This document shows positions 23,223 through 32,567 of a stretch of DNA of 64,000 nt, in pieces. The first letter of the stretch is position 1. The number at the start of each line of letters is the position of its first letter. Position numbers and translations under genes: made by a program. This DNA is from Cyanophora paradoxa (Eukaryota > Glaucocystophyceae > Cyanophorales > Cyanophoraceae), in the NCBI GenBank assembly GCA_004431415.1, contig QPMI01000204.1, forward strand, positions 62,001-126,000, read 5' to 3'. The notes below the pieces were generated by a model. It was not told the DNA's origin, made no database searches, and saw only the letters and a program-made list of their open reading frames with translations.

Positions 23223-25320
23223 ATGGGGCGCGTCGTGCAGGCAGATCCCGCTGTAGAGGAGCGCGGTCGCGAGCTGCTCAAGTCGAAGCTGCGCACGGAG
23301 GTGGGTCTTCTCGTCGGGCAGGTGCGCGTCGCCGGTGGCGCAGCGCGCCATTGCATGCTCTGAATCCCTTGAGCGCAGATCAGCCAGGGCAAGGATTTCG
23401 TCAGCACCGTCGTCTGCACTCCAGTTCAGAGCGGTGCGATGACCCGCGCGTGCGGGCGCGTCAACGACCCCCTTACTCATCTTGAGCTGCAGAGGCGGCG
23501 ACAGCTGATCGCCTCGCCTCCCTCGATCAGAGGTGGTTTGCAGAGCACGCGCGGCAGGTGCTGCTTCGCGCGAGGCGCTCGCGCGACTTGCGGCGGGTAG
23601 CTGAAGACAGCGCAGATCACACGCATGCTGCCGGGCGGAGTGCACGTCATCGGACTCTTCGTCTATGGGCCTGCTGAAGTCCCCGTCGCCCAGGCGGTTA
23701 CAATCAAGCAGCTGTGCTCAGCTATTTCTAGGCTACACCAGTCGCCTTACGCGAGCGTGCAAGAGACGGCAGGCGACCAGGAGCTACAGCCCCTTTTCCT
23801 TCACATCTGCTCAAACCCACTTAAGCGTGTCACCATCGTGCTACCTGAAGCAAACTTTTCGCTCGACTCATCCCTTCAATAGATTTACGTGCCGAAGTGT
23901 GGAAACCCGACCAAACAAGGTGATACACAACCGGCTTGTTCATTCAGCCCAGCTTGATAATAGTGCAGAGTGGGATGTGGCCTGCCGAGCTCAAATTCGC
24001 TAAGTTTTCATCGAAGGGCCTTCAATTCAAGACAACGGTCACGGTCACTGTCGCCCTGCCAATTCCGTCAACGATGTGCGTCATGGTGAGTTTGGGTCAA
24101 GAACTACATCTCACGTGATGCACAGGGAACGTGCTGCTGACCTAGAGAAACTTCTGCGAGTGCGTGATTGGCATTGCTCGTTGGTGGCGAAGGATGATTC
24201 CATCTGTGACACAGGTCAATTTAGAGCGGCAAGTGCGTTGGGCATTCACAGGAGCAGTTCTGCTGGATGGTGACCTTGTGCCGGATCCTTCCACGTACCC
24301 TATCTCCAAGCTTCCATCGAAGGTCCAAAGTTTCTATTGGATGTGAGGTTTCCTGGACGATCATCGTGCAGGATATTGAGAGCAGGACTGTGCACATCTT
24401 CACCCCTCTCTCCTTGGCTCAGTCAGATGATGTGGCCACAAACGCATGCCTGGATGGTGATCACATTCTCCGTGCATTCAGTGAGCTTTCTTTCAACTGA
24501 GAAGGCATCAGCCGTCAGTGCACAGGGCTGGTACCACTACCAGGGCACAGTCTCTGCACTGTGTCTATGCTACAATCCCAAGGCTACCATGGCAGATGTT
24601 TTGAAGGTTTATCCCTGTCAACATGATTTTCCAATGGCTCTGATGTCCCTACATGCTTTATGCAGTGATGCCGTGAAGACCACACTTGCACGCCTGGAGG
24701 TTCTCCTTGAAGAAGAGCACTCTGGAGACACAGGTCAGGCACTCCCGCCATGCCTTGACGTATTCCTCTCACGCCTTGGCAGCCGCACCTATTTCATCCT
24801 CTCCCCTTGCTTGCTCAGCGGGGCGCTTTGCTGCTTTACCACGGCGGATTTTTGCTGTGTGTGAGCCAACTGGCATACCCTTGAGCGACTATGCACTTCA
24901 AGAGGAAAACACAAGTGACTCCAAGTCACGGCTTGGCGAGCTTCTTGGACAGGACTTCCCAGCGTCCACTGTTGCTGTGTCTCCTGAGCGTCCACCTGGT
25001 AGCTCTTCCCCTTGTGTGCACAGTCACGTCACTCAATTCACAAGCAGCCCCATCTGAGCTCGGGCCTATATCAAGTCCCAGAGTTTCTGCCCGATCAGGG
25101 ATCGCCAACAAAGCAGAATCATCACGAACGGTGCGTGTACGTTGACATCAATTGTCTCACACCCTGAAACCCAGCTGATCTGTCCCAGGAGCCCTCTTCA
25201 GGGAGGGTGGACCAACAGGGGAAACGAGATGGAGACTGGAACCCGGGCCGGCTTGCCCTCTTGGCTGTTGTAGCTGCCGTCTTAAGCATTGCTGTCGCCT
25301 TCTCGCTGAGTAGCAATTGA
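23223..25320 (+). CDS. ODR4: ODR4 family ER membrane protein
   Basis: ODR4 is an ER tail-anchored protein that in animals anchors the UFM1 protease UFSP2 and supports membrane-protein folding. Exon 1 starts at 23223 (MGRVVQADPAVEERG) and ends 23321. After splicing, the blocks SLDQRWFAEHARQ and ITRMLPGGVHVIGLFVYGP match the family's EHA-Q-RMLPGG signature. Further exons run through 24.6-25.1 kb. The last exon encodes a single C-terminal transmembrane helix (LALLAVVAAVLSIAVAFSL) and stops at 25318-25320, as expected. Donors are GTGCG or GTGCT. The middle exons between 23.9 and 24.5 kb are not placed precisely. Parts of this gene are duplicated in inverted orientation at 31.1-31.6 and 39.9-41.4 kb. 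Confidence 0.85.
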
Positions 25321-25725
25321 ACTCCTCGGCGAGCTTTGATTTGGATTTCGAGACCTCTCTAAACGCACTCGCCGAGTCGGGCTCGCCGAGTCGGGCATTC
25401 ATTAAAAGCTGCAATTGACAATTAAGTACCCGTGCGAAAATTCGAATTTCGAAAGGGACGGGCCGGGCCGAGCTCGAGGTCGAGCCGGTCGACGTCACGT
25501 GTCGCTGCGACATGCATCTGCGTTTACGCATGCTTGGCGCCGCGCAAGCGCAAGCTGAAGCACCGATCGAGCTGGAAATCCAGTCGCGCAAGCCCTGCTG
25601 CGAGATTTCCGATGTGTCCGCTTTATTCTCTTTTCTCTCTTTCGAATTGGAGTTCTATACGAATCGCGCACAGGACGACGGGGTCGACCTCGACTCGGCC
25701 ACGTGCGAGCATCTGTGCGCGCGCG
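25321..25725. other. ODR4 3' flank with short dispersed element
   Basis: Right after the ODR4 stop lies a copy of a short dispersed element (GATTTGGATTTCGAGACC, about 25333-25396). Related copies are at 53590-53667 and 58530-58614. Direct CTCGCCGAGTCGGG duplication is seen inside it. No independent gene is supported. Confidence 0.6.
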
Positions 25726-25975
25726 TTTTCATTCTTTGCTGCAGTTGGAGGTGCGCGGGCTTTGCGAGATTCTGGGCGCAGATGCGATCTGTGTCATTTC
25801 TCCGCTACCTTGCGCCCTGCGGACGTGGAGATCCACGCGCGTGCCTGCGGTTTTCGCTGGCAACCAGCACGCTTGCGCCTGACAGGTCCTCGCGGGCATT
25901 AGTACGAACTGCTATTTACTCCGTGCTGATAGACTGATCAGATTGGGTTTCATGGCTGACATGCATCGGAAAGAT
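25726..25975 (+). repeat. Direct repeat, copy 1 (partner 26912-27166)
   Basis: About 250 bp, from the word TTTTCATTCTTTGCTGCAG to CATGGCTGACATGCATCGG, recurs in the same orientation at 26912-27166. A third, inverted copy lies inside 39926-41407. Splice-like signals can be read inside it, but the three copies differ by small indels that break any common frame. I do not call a gene. Confidence 0.75.
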
Positions 25976-26358
25976 CAACCCTGCAGTCGACGTCCTGCAT
26001 CTGCAGCTTGCGAAGGTTTTTCCGAAAGAGATACCATCGCCCGCCAATCTGAGCGGCTACAGGCCTATGAGTTTCGCATCGTCCGGGCGCCAGATGCATC
26101 CGTTTTATGTGATCCTGGACTCGAGTGTCAGCTGGAACATCCCAACTCGCTCTACATTCTGCAGAAAGCTGACTCGCAGGTGAGAAATCACTGCCCAGTA
26201 ATTTTCTAGCAGAGGGGCTTGCTTATCGATCGCACTAAATTATTCAGTGCAGCTCTGGTCTGGTGCACAATTAAGCAGTAATGGTGGTTTAGTTTTGCGA
26301 AGTCATGCCAGAGCTACGCGCCAGCTGCATCGCTTAAAACGCAGGTATGATCATGATC

Positions 26359-27723
26359 TCCGGATTCATTTTGCTGTTTGGAGATGGAATATTTGACCTC
26401 GCAGAGCCGATGACATGCTTTACAAAAGACAGAAAGTTGTGCAGCCTTCCTTGCTCAGCAGGTCAGTCAATGCTTCCGGCTTCTTTATCTGGCAAAGAGC
26501 TGAGGAGCACACATCAGTGGAATTTCTGCAACACATCTTACAGTGGAGGAAATTTTGGACAGTACCATCGCGAGCTACTCCTTCTGTGATGTGAGACATC
26601 AAGCACATGCACTGTTGTTCAGGTTCCCCCGAGCGACAGACGATGGCGAGGCGGCGCGGGCGGCGCAAACCGCTCAAACAGATCACAGCATGATTACGGC
26701 AAATCGAAGTTTGCCGGGCACTGAGCCTCTGGACGTTTCACATGTGAATTCCAATATATAAGCAAGAGGCCATATCTTCTAAACATTCGAAGTTCAGCTC
26801 TTCTGTGATATGTGGCGATTCGCAGGAGCCAGGAGCCATCTTCTGCAAGTCACCACCAACTTTTCGCAAATCTGATCATGAGAACAACGAGGTCGACCAG
26901 GACATGCACGTATTTTCATCCTTTGCTGCAGTTGGAGGTGTGTGGGCTTTGCGAGATTCTGGGGGCGCAGATGCGATTTGTGTCATTTCTCCACTACCTT
27001 GCGCCCTGCGGACATCGAGCTCCACGCTCCTGCCTGCGGTTTTCGCTGGCGGCCAGCGTGCATGCGCCTGACAGGTCCTTGCGGGCATTAGTACGAATTG
27101 CTATTTACTCCGTGCTGATAGACTGATCAGATTGGGTTTCATGGCTGACATGCATCGGAGAGATTGGTAGGGTCGCCAGTGCCACAGGAGGCGAATGTGT
27201 CGGCTGGGAGCTCGCATGGAGCTCGCATGCCATGCAGCGAGCACTCAGCCGGGACTCCCTAGTGCTATGGACGTCATGATTTTCATGGACTTCGATGTCA
27301 GTTGGGGCCGAAGGGCGGGTCTGGGGTCGGGGTAGCATTTGGACACGTACTAAAAACGTAAGTCCGGGCTACAATTTGCAAGTGTGGGAAGTACATTGCG
27401 GCCGCCGCGGCCGCGGGCCCAGCCACAAGCGAGCTGGCCGGCCGGGCCCTGGCACCTGCCCAGGTCTAACCTCGAGGTCAGAGCCCAAATCGAAGTGCAG
27501 TCAGACATAGGTCGACGTCATGAGCTCAGAGCCCAAATCGAAGTGCAGAGGCCATGAGGGGTCGGACGTCATGGGCCGTTAATTACGATTACGATTAGGC
27601 CATGAGGGGTCGGACGTCTTTGATTTGCTATTACGATTAGGCCATGAGGGGTCGTACGTCTTTGATTTGCTAGCTTGCGTGTCTACGCTGAACGCAGCCT
27701 CTCAGCAGCAAAAATTTTCGTCG
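26359..27723. other. Repeat-dense intergenic region
   Basis: No intact gene is seen. From left to right it holds: a fragment shared with 29388-29445 (CTCCGGATTCATTTTGCTG, about 26358); a 55-base fragment of the 14-kb gene (about 26612-26667, same reading frame RFPRATDDGEAARAAQ); the direct repeat 26912-27166; a stretch of about 130 bases (27199-27310) repeated at 58311-58430; the word AGCATTTGGACACGTACTAAA (27332), also at 5657; a NotI-type palindrome cluster (about 27398); and a GGCCATGAGGGGTCGGACGTC direct repeat (three copies, 27552-27660). Confidence 0.6.
26912..27166 (+). repeat. Direct repeat, copy 2
   Basis: Partner of 25726-25975 with perhaps 90% similarity by eye. It diverges after CATGCATCGG, where a different repeat, also found at 58.3 kb, begins. 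The junction marks an insertion or recombination point between two repeat families. Confidence 0.75.
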
Positions 27724-28024
27724 CTATTTGCTCGAGTCGTCCTTTGCGGGGAGTGTGGTCGGGAAGTCCTCCCGCGGCCGCATCTTGTAAATGGTGGCGA
27801 AAAACGTGACGACAGCAAAGCCCGAGAGGAGAACGGCAGTCATCGCGTTCTTGCGGCCTATCTTTGCAACGTTCACAGCCTCCACCTGGTGCGCGGCACG
27901 TCACGAAGCGGAATAGCGAAAACGCGCGCCTGACGCAAGCACGCGCCTGATGCCGCCGCGCACGGTTGATGCGCTCCTGCGCCTCTTTCAGACGTTCCAT
28001 TCGCTCTTGAGTCTCCGCATCCAT
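27724..28024 (-). CDS. Small single-TM protein, COA3/CCDC56-like
   Basis: The ATG at 28024 opens MDAETQERMERLKEAQERIN, a charged helix, followed by a donor GTGCGC. The second exon (about 27872 to 27724) reads GRKNAMTAVLLSGFAVVTFF then KMRPREDFPTTLPAKDDSSK and stops. Arg-Lys-Asn before one hydrophobic helix and a short charged tail is the layout of COA3, the inner-membrane factor that stabilises new COX1 in cytochrome oxidase assembly. The exon phases implied by the obvious donor and acceptor do not agree with this frame. Either splicing is non-canonical, exon 1 is different, or the assembly has a small error. Family assignment is tentative. Confidence 0.45.
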
Positions 28025-28527
28025 CTGTTAAATGTGCTCGCGCTCCGCTCACAGATGTTGATGCGCCGCGGAAGGGTTCGGTAGCTGGAAGGCTGAGAAA
28101 GATTAACTCTCACTGAAAGACGCGACTAAGTATAAGCTTTCGTTCGCCGGTGCACGCGGGGCGCCGGGGCGTCAGCAACGGGCTGTCTCCGACCGTGTCC
28201 GACGTTGTTGAGGGGTACCACAAACGTGCCCATCACGGGCCCAGCTGCAGGTCAAACCGATGACCAGAAAGGATATCGGAGAGTGTGCAGATAGAGATCG
28301 AGCACCACGTCCTCCCTAGAGAGAGGCGCAGGCCTCCTGAGCCCCACGCGTACGTACTCCGCTGGCAACTTGATTCTCGCAACTTTATAATTATAATTAA
28401 TTTATAATAAACGTTATAGCGCGTATACGTATACGTATATGTATATATAACGCCAATCTTGATTTTTCAAGAAGAAGAAGAAGAAGAGTATAATCTCGCC
28501 CCCATCCCGCCGGCCTACTCCGGCACC

Positions 28528-29013
28528 ATGACCGGAGCGATCGGCCCCGACGCCACGGCCGCCCTCCGCACCGCCATCGCCATCCAACCCGCCGCCGGCG
28601 GTGCCGACGCCGCCCCCGGGGCGGCGCCGGGCGCCCCGGGGACCGCGCCGGAGTCCGCCCCGAACCTGGCGGAGGTTGCCGCGGCCGAGGCCGAGCTCGC
28701 TGCCGGCCCCGCCGCCGACAACGCAGGAGACGCCCAGCGGCTTGGCGACCCCCCGCGCCGGGCCCCGTCCCGGGGCCAGCGCCGAGCGCCGCCCCGGAGG
28801 ACTCGCCCCCCCGCCCGCGGCCCCTAGCGCTCCCCGCCCCCCGCCGCCCCGCCGGCCCCGACGGCCGCCCTCCTCGGCCTCCTCCACGCCCTCCTCCCAT
28901 CCGGCGCGGCCCCAGCGCCGCAGCCGGAGCCCGACCGAGAGAGCCTGAAGGCCGCGGTCCTCCAAGGCCTCGCCTCCCTCCTCGGCCAGCCCCGGCCCGA
29001 CGCCCCCCAGTAG
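28528..29013 (+). CDS. Small Ala/Pro-rich protein of unknown function
   Basis: The ATG at 28528 sits in a good context (GCACCATGA) and gives MTGAIGPDATAALRTAIAIQ, then an alanine/proline-rich stretch. After one probable intron (roughly 28745-28850), a second frame encodes an amphipathic C-terminus: TAALLGLLHALLPSGAAP, then ESLKAAVLQGLASLLGQ, with TAG at 29011-29013. Codon use is strongly GC-biased, unlike its AT-rich flanks. A GAAGAA run (28471-28488) lies in the 5' leader. I do not recognise a family. The helical ends look like short leucine-rich amphipathic segments. Confidence 0.45.
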
Positions 29014-29992
29014 CGTCTAGACCGCCCTCGCCCTTCCTCCCCCGGACCCCAGCCTTCCCCCTCGGCCTCGGCCAGTCGCCGCCCCAGTAGTTTCTTTTGT
29101 CGGCGCTTAGCGCCCTACCTCATCAGGCCCCCGACCATCCCTCGAGCGGTGGGGGGGCCCCCTGTTGTTACCAATATGCATTCGTGGGGCCGCAGGCCTC
29201 ACCCATACTGGAAAAGAAGAGTATAATATTAATTAATGTCATGCATGGCCAGCTAGAATCAGCGCCAGCTAAATTAAGACAAGGTCAGTAAACGGCGAAT
29301 TCGAACCAGCTAGCTATATATAGATGTGACGGCGCAAACGGCACTAACCTGCAGAGTTTACGCAGAGTAATTAGCGAATGATCATATGCATGATCTCCGG
29401 ATTCATTTTGCTGTTTGGAGACTCTGAGATGGAATATTTGACCTTCGGGCCTGTTCCCAATGCAAAGAATGATTCAAATTTGTGCAGCATCATTGAGAGA
29501 ATTTGTGCGGCTTTGATTTGGATTTGCGGCTGTGATTTGGATGAGACTCTGAGACTTCGATTTGGATTTCGGGAGTTTTTGATTTCGATCGCAGTTCCGC
29601 GACCATCACGGATCGTGACGGCCACAGTTCCAGCGCCGCCCCCTTTCTGACGCAGTGCGATGCGGCTCCACCTTCTGCGCCCCTCGCGGGAGCGGGGGAG
29701 GCTGTATTCCTCTCCCTTAGCGGCCCTCATTCGGTGGCGAACAGGCGAGCCCTCCGGCAAGGCCCGCACGCCTAGTCCTGTAGAGCATACGGAAGGCTTA
29801 GACTTCGATTTCGACCCCTCGGTTTCGATTTCGATTTCGATCTCGAGGCCGAGTTGCCTATCAGAGAGAGCCCGTATGATTGCTCAGCGTATACTGCTAG
29901 CCCGAACAGCTACAGGGCTAGTCCAGATAACGCGTGATGTATATCTGAAATGCAGAGTTTACGCCTGGCCACTTCTGAATTTTCAACAGTTC
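29014..29992. other. Intergenic, mostly dispersed repeat
   Basis: 29014-29380 shows no gene. From about 29385 to 29445 is the fragment shared with 26.35 kb. 29455-29520 (CCCAATGCAAAGAATGATTC) recurs at about 58471. 29540-29954 is a long copy of the MITE-like family described separately. The remaining 38 bases are the 3' end of pantothenate synthetase. Confidence 0.6.
29540..29954 (+). mobile_element. MITE-like element, copy lacking one terminal repeat
   Basis: The right end carries the terminal repeat (ending TATATCTGAAATGCA at 29954). The interior contains a TTTCGA-rich tract and a GC-rich block shared with 32.2-32.5 and 48.4-48.7 kb. The left terminal repeat is replaced by other repeat sequence. 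Both strands show a frame of about 100 codons in the GC-rich block, but the frames are not shared cleanly among copies. Confidence 0.75.
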
Positions 29993-30999
29993 TCAATCAG
30001 AATGATTCCAGTTGTCTATCAAACGCGCCTTGCCTATCCTCACAGCTAGGCTGAGCAAAAATGATGCAGGAAGAGGTCCATCGATCTCCGCAAGTGTCTC
30101 GCGGTTCGCGAGACTTACGTAGACCACTTGTGCAAGGGGTTCGCCAGCAAGCACGGTTTCCACGGCTCGCCGAATCTGATTGCTGTCACGCTCGCCATTC
30201 TTGTACAAGCTCTGGGCCGCCTGCAGGCTTTTATAAAGCACGGTGGCAGAAGCACGCTCGGGGGCTGTCAGGTAGGCGTTCCTTGAGCTCAGCGCTGTGC
30301 GCGCACGCATGTCAGCCGAGGAAAACACTCGCATCCGAGGCAGGCTGGATGAACCAAGGCCATCGGGCTCGCGGACGATCGGCATGACGGCGACGTGAAG
30401 GTCCATGTGCAGGTCCCGCACCATACGCTCGATAACAATCGCCTGCTGGGCGTCCTTCTGGCCGAACAAGGCGACCGTGGGCTGCACGACGTTGAAGAGC
30501 TTGCATACGACAGTCGCAACGCCGCGGAAAAAGCCCGCCCGCCCGCCGCGCGACGGGTCCCCCTCGAGAAGATCGGAGCAATTTTCAACCTTGACGTATG
30601 TGCTGAAACCCGGAGGATATAGCTCGTCCGCGCTGGGGTGGAACACGGCATCGACACCGCCTTCCGCGTCGAGCAGCTGCAAGTCGCGCTGCAGATCGCG
30701 CGGGTACGTAGCGAGGTCCTCGTGCGGGGCGAACTGTGCAAATCTTCATCAGGCGCCACGTGCGCGCTTTGCAATGCGGCGCGCGGGGCCGGCTCGCGTA
30801 CCTGCTTCGGGTTCACGAAGATCGAGACCACCACGCGCCTGCATCTCCGCTTCGCTTCCTGCACAAGGCTGATGTGCCCCGCGTGCAGGAAACCCATCGT
30901 CGGGACGAATCCAATTGAGAATCCGGCGCCGTCCTGTGTCTGCCACGCACGCCGTGCCTCCCGCATCGCCTGTACCGTCTCTATTACCGATGGGGGCAT
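29993..30999 (-). CDS. panC: Pantothenate synthetase (pantoate-beta-alanine ligase)
   Basis: This enzyme joins pantoate and beta-alanine with ATP to make vitamin B5. It has two exons: 30999-30802 and 30733-29993, with a 68-base intron (donor GTACGC, acceptor GCACAG), giving about 312 residues, a normal length. Exon 1 contains the nucleotide-binding block [15 protein letters not shown] (HAGH is the HIGH-type motif) and SIFVNPKQ. Exon 2 continues [13 protein letters not shown], then [21 protein letters not shown] and the KMSKS-loop equivalent [14 protein letters not shown]. No plastid or mitochondrial presequence is evident, so a cytosolic enzyme is likely. The stop codon lies only 38 bp from the end of a MITE-like element. 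Confidence 0.95.
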
Positions 31000-31130
31000 T
31001 GGTTGATGTGGTGCTTGATTAGCTCGAGCTCGAGCTCAGTCCGAGCGGTAGCGTTTGGCTAGCGCTCGCGCTTTGAGCTCAACAGAAACTGATCCGATCC
31101 CGTCCGCACTGCGAGTCTGCGACTTGGAGT
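31000..31130. promoter_or_regulatory. Upstream region of pantothenate synthetase
   Basis: The 5' flank of panC contains several GAGCTC/AGCTCGAGCTC palindromes (31020-31040). It ends where a duplicated ODR4 fragment begins. No TATA box stands out. Confidence 0.35.
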
Positions 31131-31575
31131 CACTTAAGCTTGTGTTTTCCTCTAGCTTGAAGCGCGTACTACGCCGCGTAGTCGCTCAGGGGTATATATG
31201 CCAGTTGGCACACACAGCAAAAATCCGCCGTGGTAAAGCAGCAAAGCGCCCCGCTGAGCAAGCAAGGGACCCGGGAGAGGATGAAATAGGTGCGGCTGCG
31301 CATGCCAAGGCGTGAGAGGAATGCCCCAAGGCATGGCGGGAGTGCCTGACCTGTGTCTCCAGGGTGCTCTTCTTCAAGCTTAAGGAGAACCTCCAGGCGT
31401 GCAAGTGTGGTCTTCACGGCATCACTGCATAAAGCATGTAGGGGCATCAGAGACATTGGAAAATAATGTTGACAGGGATAAACCGTTGAACCTTCAAAAC
31501 ATCTCAGAGTCTGCCACAGTAGCCTCAGGGCCTTGGGATTGTAGCATAGACACAGTGCAGAGACTGTGAGGGCTG
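31131..31575 (-). pseudogene. Inverted fragment of ODR4 middle exons
   Basis: Read on the minus strand, this matches 24545-24925 of the ODR4 gene, with frames such as LHALCSDAVKTTLARLEVLL and FCCV preserved. It has small insertions (for example extra codons in LKLEEEHPGD) and no start, no final exon and no 5' exons. It ends near 31131 with partial repetition of the AAGCTT-containing sequence. It covers the part of ODR4 just upstream of what is duplicated at 39.9-41.4 kb, so the two copies may derive from one larger event. Confidence 0.75.
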
Positions 31576-32157
31576 ATCATGAACTTCGGAACTTCGGAAG
31601 GCCAAAAATGAGGGCTTAAAAATTGCCAAAATGAGGGCTTATTTCACGAAGCTCAGCGAGCTCATGATCAGCAAGCTCAGAGCTGAGCTGAGCTCTCTCT
31701 TGAACAAGTCCGATGGTCGACGTCTCCAGCTGCAGTGCGCATGCAGCGTCAAAGCTTTCATGCGCTGGCCATGGGTGATCCCGTGAGTTTTCTCCCACTT
31801 GATCATGTCGTCGCAGCGCATCTGCCATGAGACTCTGAGACTTCGATTTGGATTTCGGGAGTTTCGATTTCGATCTGACCCGGCAAACCGCGCGCAGTTC
31901 CGCGACCCTCACGGATCGCGACCGTCGGACGGCCACAGTTCCAGCGCCGCCCCCTTCTGACGCAGTGCGCCCGCGCGCGCGTCGCGCGCAGGGTTCTACA
32001 CGCGCTGCGGCACCTCCCCGCGGCCGCCGCGGTCACCGGGTCGCGTGGGGATCTACACAGCCCCCCTTCTGGCAGGCCGCCCACTCCCTGTCTGCGCTCT
32101 TCAGCGAGCAGCACCCATATTGGGGTAACAGTGCGCTCTCTGCGATTTCAATCTGCC
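31576..32157. other. Intergenic with repeat fragments
   Basis: CCAAAATGAGGGCTTA is present twice near 31600-31640. 31829-31962 is a short piece of the MITE-like family (GAGACTTCGATTTGGATTTC through CCCCCTTCTGACGCAGTGCG). The rest (31963-32110) is a GC-rich unique stretch. No gene is supported. Confidence 0.55.
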
Positions 32158-32567
32158 ATAAGACTCTTGAGACTTTCGATTTGGATTTCGGGAGTTTTTG
32201 ATTTCGATCGCAGTTCCGCGACCATCACGGATCGTGACGGCCACAGTTCCAGCGCCGCCCCCTTTCTGACGCAGTGCGATGCGGCTCCACCTTCTGCGCC
32301 CCTCGCGGGAGAGGGGAAGGCTGTATTCCTCTCCCTTAGCGGCCCTCATTCGGTGGCGAACAGGCGAGCCCTCCGGCAAGGCCCGCACGCCTAGTCCTGT
32401 AGAGCATACGGAAGGCTTAGACTTCGATTTCGACCCCTCGGTTTCGATTTCGATCTCGAGGCCGAGTTGCCTATCAGAGAGAGCCCGTATGATTGCTCAG
32501 CGTATACTGCTAGCCCGAACAGCTACTGGGCTAGTCCAGATAACGCGTGATGTATATCTGAAATGCA
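32158..32567 (+). mobile_element. MITE-like element abutting the PAN2 3' end
   Basis: This is a close relative of the copy at 29540-29954, with the same interior and the same terminal repeat ending TATATCTGAAATGCA at 32567. It lacks the opposite terminal repeat. On the minus strand its terminal repeat begins TGCATTTCAGATATAC and is read directly by the last exon of PAN2, which finds its stop codon inside it. Confidence 0.75.

Larger units (their letters stand above)
24876..26358 (+). repeat. Segmental duplication, copy A (3' half of ODR4 plus flank)
   Basis: This 1.48 kb stretch is repeated almost end to end, inverted, at 39926-41407. It includes the last two ODR4 exons with stop codon, a copy of the short CGAGACCTCTCTAAACGC element (about 25333-25396), and a flank with two overlapping open frames (25512-25937 and 25943-26209). 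Differences between copies are scattered and mostly single bases, some changing codons. The shared open frames therefore look like recent duplication rather than selected genes. Confidence 0.85.

Noticed and set aside
25512-26209. Two open frames conserved between the segmental copies
   Set aside because: Conservation is explained by recent duplication; differences between copies include several amino-acid changes and a related third copy has frame-breaking indels. No domain is recognised.
29660-29938. Forward and reverse frames of about 100 codons in the MITE interior as a transposase
   Set aside because: No DDE or other catalytic pattern; the frames are not preserved equally in the other copies and the Asp-Phe/Ser-Ile runs come from TTTCGA tracts.
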